From contig NQMI01000107.1 in the NCBI GenBank assembly GCA_002270565.1, positions 62,001-126,000 of the forward strand: a DNA stretch of 64,000 nt. Direction: 5' to 3'. Of the stretch, positions 59,067 through 64,000 are shown one piece after another. Below the pieces are notes generated by a model. That model did no database searches. It was not told where the DNA came from and was given only the letters and a program-made list of their open reading frames with translations. Numbering within the stretch: the stretch's first letter is position 1; the number at the start of each line of letters is the position of its first letter. Made by a program: the position numbers and the translations under genes. This DNA is from Stenocarpella maydis (lineage: Eukaryota > Ascomycota > Sordariomycetes > Diaporthales > Diaporthaceae).

Positions 59067-60781
59067 CGTGTATGGAGTATTCTCTTTTGGTATGGGACGT
59101 GAGGGGAGGAGGTAAAAAAAAAAAAGGGAAAAAGAGGCCGAGTGTGAGGGCAGAAGTCGTAGGCGCCTAGGGAATCCGAGGAGGGCAGTGGAGTTCTCTA
59201 GGGACCTGGAGGTGGGACGGCAAAGGAATAATAAGAATGAAGGATGACGGAGGCGGGTGGTCCCAAGAGCCAGGAACAATTAGCTTGCACGCCTGCAACC
59301 GCAAATGAGAAGAAGAGAATGGGAGACGAGGTACTCGTGAGGAAAAAAGAAGGAGGGTGAGCAGGCTCGTGGAGGATGGTGAGAGAAGATGGTGGGGTGT
59401 TATACTGCGCCCACCTGCCTGGCGGAAGCCCAACCTGCGGACCAGTATCGTAGTGTCAGATGCAGCAAAGTGGAGATGGGAAGCATCATGGGCAGGGCAC
59501 GGGGTGACGCTACCGCAGTACGTCGCCATCGCTCGGCACGCACGCTCGCCTTGCCCGCGTGCGTGTGTATCCCTCTGATGCTTGTTTCGATTCCCATCTG
59601 GCTCCCTCGGAACAATCCTAGGTCGCTTCTCTCTTGAAGAGTACTACGTACCCAGCAGATGCTCGCCGCAAAAACAAAACAAGCAGCAGACACCGCCAGG
59701 GTACCCGGGCCTGCGGAGCTGTGGGCTGAGGCTGGCAGGGGTTTGGCCCGCCAGGCGAGTGCCACTGCCAGCAGCAGAAGAGTGGCCTCGGAACCCGTTT
59801 CTGGTCCTCTCGTCTTCCGCTTCCAGTCTGCAAAGGTACGAGATTGGGCCAGGCGCCACTTCGCCGAGCGAAGCCGACATGTACTGCGTTGAGGTACAGT
59901 ACAACAGTACAGGGGTGGGCTGTGTTCAACCCTGCATATAGCCAAAGGCGAAAAGGTCCGAGGAAGCCTAGGCAGGTGGCAGGACGCCAGAGCCATGGCC
60001 TGCAAAGGCAGCTGAAAGCTGCAGCTGTTGTAGCGGTGCAGCGCCACCGCGAGAGCGGGGGGTGCCTTGTACTGACTGACTGTGCTCCGTACGTATGCTA
60101 CATGCGTGTTGGCCCTCCCGCCACCACCCTCAACAGCCGGGGAGGGAGTGTTGCTCTGGAAGGGTGGCCCACCCGATCTCGTCTAGGGCACCCTTGTCTG
60201 CGGCCTCCCTTGCACCCACCTTGGTCGAATGCCGGCCTCAGCGTCCACGGGGAATTTGCACCCTTGCAGACCAAGGTGACGGAACAGAAGAGATTTTGAC
60301 GAGGGCACGGGCAGAGCACTAAGCGCCGTTTGCTCAACCCTGCAACCCAGCAGCGCTCCCGGTCCGATTCTGCTCCCCCATTCTTCGACGTCAGGGAGAC
60401 TGAGTCACATTGCCCACTGCTCTGAGCCCAAGTGCCATGATAGAATGTTCCATCATCGATCGCATGGCACGTTACCACGCATTGTGTAGCGGTTGCACCG
60501 TGCTCTGATGGCTGAGAACAAGTTTCGCATCCCTAGGCTTTGCAATATTGCTGTGCCCCCCAGCCCGCCGTTGTCAGAGCCATTCCTCCTAGGATCTAAG
60601 TAGCATGCACCGATTTATTCGGAAGGGCAGGCTGCAATCCCTCGCAGCCTGCACCTGTGGCCGGCCTAGACACCATTCCTGGTGATCTTATCGAGTGACG
60701 GGCACTAATAAAACCGCTCCTATATGGGCGTTCAAGGACTACCAGAGAAACGTACTACGCAAGCAGCTGCTCCGCTGCAGG

Positions 60782-60800
60782 TTTTTTTTTGGGGGGGGGG
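60782..60800. repeat. Composite homopolymer tract T9G10
   Basis: Nine T followed directly by ten G, in noncoding DNA. Confidence 0.9.
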
Positions 60801-62344
60801 CAATCAGAGCAGGTTCGCGGCGAGAAGCCCCTCGAGCCTCCTGAGAAATGCGCTTATGCAAGTCACTGTGGGCTGTCGTCCGTTCCATGCGAACCTAATC
60901 ACAGCACTTCACGTCGGGGCATAATCTTTTCTCAACCGGGCCCGCTATCGTGAGATGGAGTCTGATGCTCATCATACCAGGGAGATTACACTGCTTCACA
61001 CATTGCCAGGGACCGCTGCAATCGCACGAGATGTTCGTAGCAGAGAGAGCCAGGGGCGTTCGACCAAGAGGGACGTCGCCATGGCTGCCATCTGCTGAGA
61101 CCACTCCGTCCTTGACCCTGCCAAAACCGGGCCACGAGTAGCGTAGGCTTCTTTGTGCCCTTGAAACAAAATCAACTCCGTCATAGTGGCTACCAGCCAT
61201 GCCGGAGCGCTTCACGGATGCTAGCGAGATCGCACCCGCACCAGCGAATGAGTCCAGCAGAGGCTCCTGGACAGGGCACCGGCGCCGAGACGTGCCCCGA
61301 AAGGTGCTTCTGCATGATTTAGGCCTTCAGCCTTTGCCCCTGAAGATCTCCAAGACGCCATCTGGGGTAAGATATCAGACAGACGAGCCTAGCATTGTGG
61401 GTAGCCAGGGTGAGGACGATGGCGAGCAGGCCGCTCCGCTGGGCTGGCCGTGCCTCACTGGTTCCCCGGAAGAGTGGCCTCAGAGGAACCCGGAATGAGA
61501 CTCATACGAATCTGGAAACCGAGACCCTTCGAGAAAGTCAAAGGGTAGCCGTCTCGAGAACCAACGAGGGCCTGTAGATGGCTCGGTGCCATATCGAGAC
61601 CCATGCTAGCGCGGTCGGTGGGTTGAGGTGTGGAAGGCTGACAGGCTGCATCTTAGATATCATTGGCCTGAGGGCTTCAGCCAGATATGGCCAGTATTGT
61701 TTGGTTCACAAACGTTTCAGATTTCTGATTGGCCGGAAAATGGGAAAATAAGGCGTGAAATGGGAAATGGGATGCCCACGAAGGGGTACCCGCATCGTTG
61801 CGCAGGAGAAAGGAGCACTGCGACAGGAAGGAGTTGATTGCAATGAGACGGGATCCATGACAGACCTGGCACGTGGTGACATGAGACGATCTGTCGAGCT
61901 TAAGGCTGCCCACTTGTGGCCCCAACCGAGGATTTGACCGCACGGCCTGGGGCACCGAGACATTGGAAAGGATCGTGTACGTGTAGATAGTAATAGCAGA
62001 TGTGGTCTTTGACAGCTCAGCTGGTTTCCGTATTTGGGCCTACTCCGAGCCGCTCCAGGCGGAGACGAGGAGGGTTCAGACACTGTCTGGAGTTGTCATC
62101 TGGCCAATCCGGCGGGCAGGTGGGAGGTGCGGGAGGGCTGTATGAAGCAGAGTGGTCTGCACCATGGGCCTGGCTCGAGTGACGCAGCCGAATTGCCCAA
62201 ACGGGCGGCATGCATGAGTGCTTGGTACCGTCGATGAAGAGAAGATGTCCTGGCAGGCAGTACACTATAGGAGCGGCCGCGTCAAGAAGCGCGGTGCGGC
62301 ACAGCACTGGCGCGCGAGTTGTCGGTCATCTCCACGAGGCCGAA

Positions 62345-62420
62345 CAGTCAGTCAGTTAGTCAGTCAGTCAGTTAGTCAGTCAGTCAGTTAGTCAGTCAGT
62401 CAGTTAGTCAGTCAGTCAGT
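62345..62420. repeat. 16-bp minisatellite with higher-order structure
   Basis: Four perfect copies of CAGTCAGTCAGTTAGT followed by three further CAGT units. The base unit is CAGT, with every fourth copy changed to TAGT. Confidence 0.95.
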
Positions 62421-62959
62421 CTGATTCTCACCATGGTATTAATACTGCAGACTGCAGACTGCATACTGCGCACTGATACTGCGCACTGCATGCTGCTGAG
62501 TGCGGAGTGCGCCTGGTTCTGGTCTTTTACCGAGTCCGAGTCAAGGAGGAGGGGCTCGAGGTCTCGTTTCGTGGCACAACAAGTGTGCGTCGCACACTTT
62601 TGCCCCGCGTACTGCAGAGGCATAGAGACTGGAATATGATCAGCGACGGGCGACCGATGATCACCGGGGCTCAGCCACAGATGGGGAACAAGTCAGAGCA
62701 CGCCTCGGTAGAGGTTCAGAGGGGAGGCTCGAGAAAGACGGGATGACAGGGTGCAGGACAGATGGGCAGATCTGGAATGTGCCTGTGAGCATGTGAGCAT
62801 GTGTGTGTGCATGTTCTGCAAGTCGACCTAGAGGCATGGATGGTAGTGTATGGGGGCCAAAATTAGAATTGGTGAGGCCGAAGTCTAGCGACAGAAGGGG
62901 AAGGCGTACGCTAGAGCAGTGCATGCGTCCCAGGCATCCCCAGCGGGGTGGCCAGAGCT

Positions 62960-63048
62960 ACGTACCGTGGTACCGTGTACCGTGGTACCTTGCCAAGGTA
63001 ATCTCGAGATGGTACTAGTATCTACCTCGATACCTCGATACCTTGGTA
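62960..63048. repeat. Cluster of TACC-based direct and inverted repeats
   Basis: Direct copies of TACCGTG(G), a perfect palindrome TACCTTGCCAAGGTA (62986-63000), then TACCTCGA twice (63023-63038) and TACCTTGGTA. Confidence 0.85.
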
Positions 63049-64000
63049 CACACACACAGACTGGCAGACCAGCAAGAAACTGGTGCAGGCACACTAGCAA
63101 ACAAGGAATCCAAGCCTTTGGGCCAGCCAACGCTTTCCCTCACCTGGCCTCCACCTCCGCCTCTCCTTGCTTGACTCTTCTGTGTGCTTCATCAACCGCC
63201 CAAGCCGCCGCTCCTGTGCCGTCTGCCGCAGACAGATCGACTTTTTGACAGCTCCATGTGTTGCGTTGCGTGTGTAACTCGGTGCTCCACGCTAGTGTAC
63301 ATGCTCGCAGGCCACTCCGGCCGCCGTCCCACTTCCTGCAGCCAACGTTGCCCCCTCGGTGATGGGGCCTTCGTTCATGCACTGCACTTGTCATGAGTTG
63401 GCAATGAGGCAGCCGGCACCGAAGCTCGTCAGTGGGACGGCATCCGCGTCTCTTCCGCTCTTCATGGCCCCATCACCATCGGTACCTGAAAATCGGCGGT
63501 TCCCTGCCAGCTGTCCTCCAGGGCACAACACTGGGGAGGACCCAGGCCGGTGGTGGCGATTGTCCACCAGGGAACTACACTAACATACCTAGGTAGTACA
63601 TAGTTCAACATTGCGCAGATGCCGCGTACTGCAGCACTCCTCCTCACTGCTATGTATTGACGCCGGTCCAGGGAGCCAGGGCAGTGGTCCCCAGCACCAT
63701 TCCGCCTGCCCGGCACGAGAGATGTCCATCGCAACCCACCATCACCAGTCCGTTGTCAGATCCACTGCAGGGGGCTGCTGTATGTGTTTCGTTTCGATAT
63801 CCTGCAAGCTACTTCCTGGCTGCGCACGCTGCCATGAGTCCCGTACACCCTCCATACTCCGTACAGTATCTCTCTCAACAGGGTCGCCCGGGCCATTACT
63901 GCCGCACCCGTGGCCAATGCTGCCGTCATGCTAAGTCCTCTGCTCAGGGACTGTCCGGATCACCCGGCTACGCGTACCTGTGTCTGCAAGAATTTCCCAA

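Larger units (their letters stand above)
59067..64000. other. 4.9 kb terminal region without a recognisable gene
   Basis: The start is the leader and promoter of the orphan gene. It contains the T9G10 tract at 60782-60800, the 16-bp minisatellite at 62345-62420, a TACC-palindrome cluster at 62960-63048 and TACTCCGTA-type motifs at 60084 and 63855. All open frames are short, overlapping on both strands and not protein-like. No RNA gene was seen. Confidence 0.5.

Overview
The window is nuclear DNA of a filamentous ascomycete (Pezizomycotina), most likely a Sordariomycete. Genes are spaced far apart. Most have one to three short introns of 60-85 nt, with GTRNGT donors and YAG acceptors and often a CTAAC or CTGAC-like branch site. 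The intergenic DNA is rich in homopolymer runs and microsatellites. The protein set (Zn2Cys6 regulator, long-chain alcohol oxidase, alternative NADH dehydrogenase, fused MoaA-MoaC gene) is typical of moulds. No operons, CRISPR arrays, rRNA genes or convincing tRNA genes were seen.

Layout. 1-4479 (+) is the 3' part of the nucleoporin NUP188 gene, which faces TIM9 (5555-5052, -), a small-Tim chaperone with an 11-nt first coding exon. After a 3 kb gap comes a Zn2Cys6 regulator (8530-11032, +), convergent with a long-chain alcohol oxidase (14279-11779, -). That oxidase is divergent from an amidoligase-family gene (16422-17821, +). A fatty acid elongase (20416-22010, +) converges on a FYVE-finger gene (24910-23758, -). 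About 6 kb without a recognisable gene follows. Next is the molybdenum cofactor gene cnxABC (33659-31143, -), divergent from a WRAP73/Wdr8-type WD-repeat gene (34574-36217, +). A two-RRM protein (37871-39673, +) converges on a single-pass membrane protein (43222-41083, -). After 5 kb without genes comes a mitochondrial alternative NAD(P)H dehydrogenase (48409-50308, +). The last 14 kb holds one confident gene, an intronless orphan (59066-58017, -).

Most genes are housekeeping: nuclear pore, mitochondrial import and respiration, lipid metabolism, Moco synthesis and microtubule-organising-centre function. The one accessory-looking block is 8.5-17.8 kb: regulator, alcohol oxidase and amidoligase. 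The most interesting single observation is in cnxABC. A 240-nt in-frame intron sits exactly at the MoaA C-terminus. If it is retained, the product ends in the Gly-Gly tail needed by MoaA enzymes. If it is spliced, MoaA is fused to MoaC and the Gly-Gly is lost, which parallels the animal MOCS1 gene.

Exon boundaries were worked out by eye from splice signals, reading phase and remembered family conservation. No similarity search was run.
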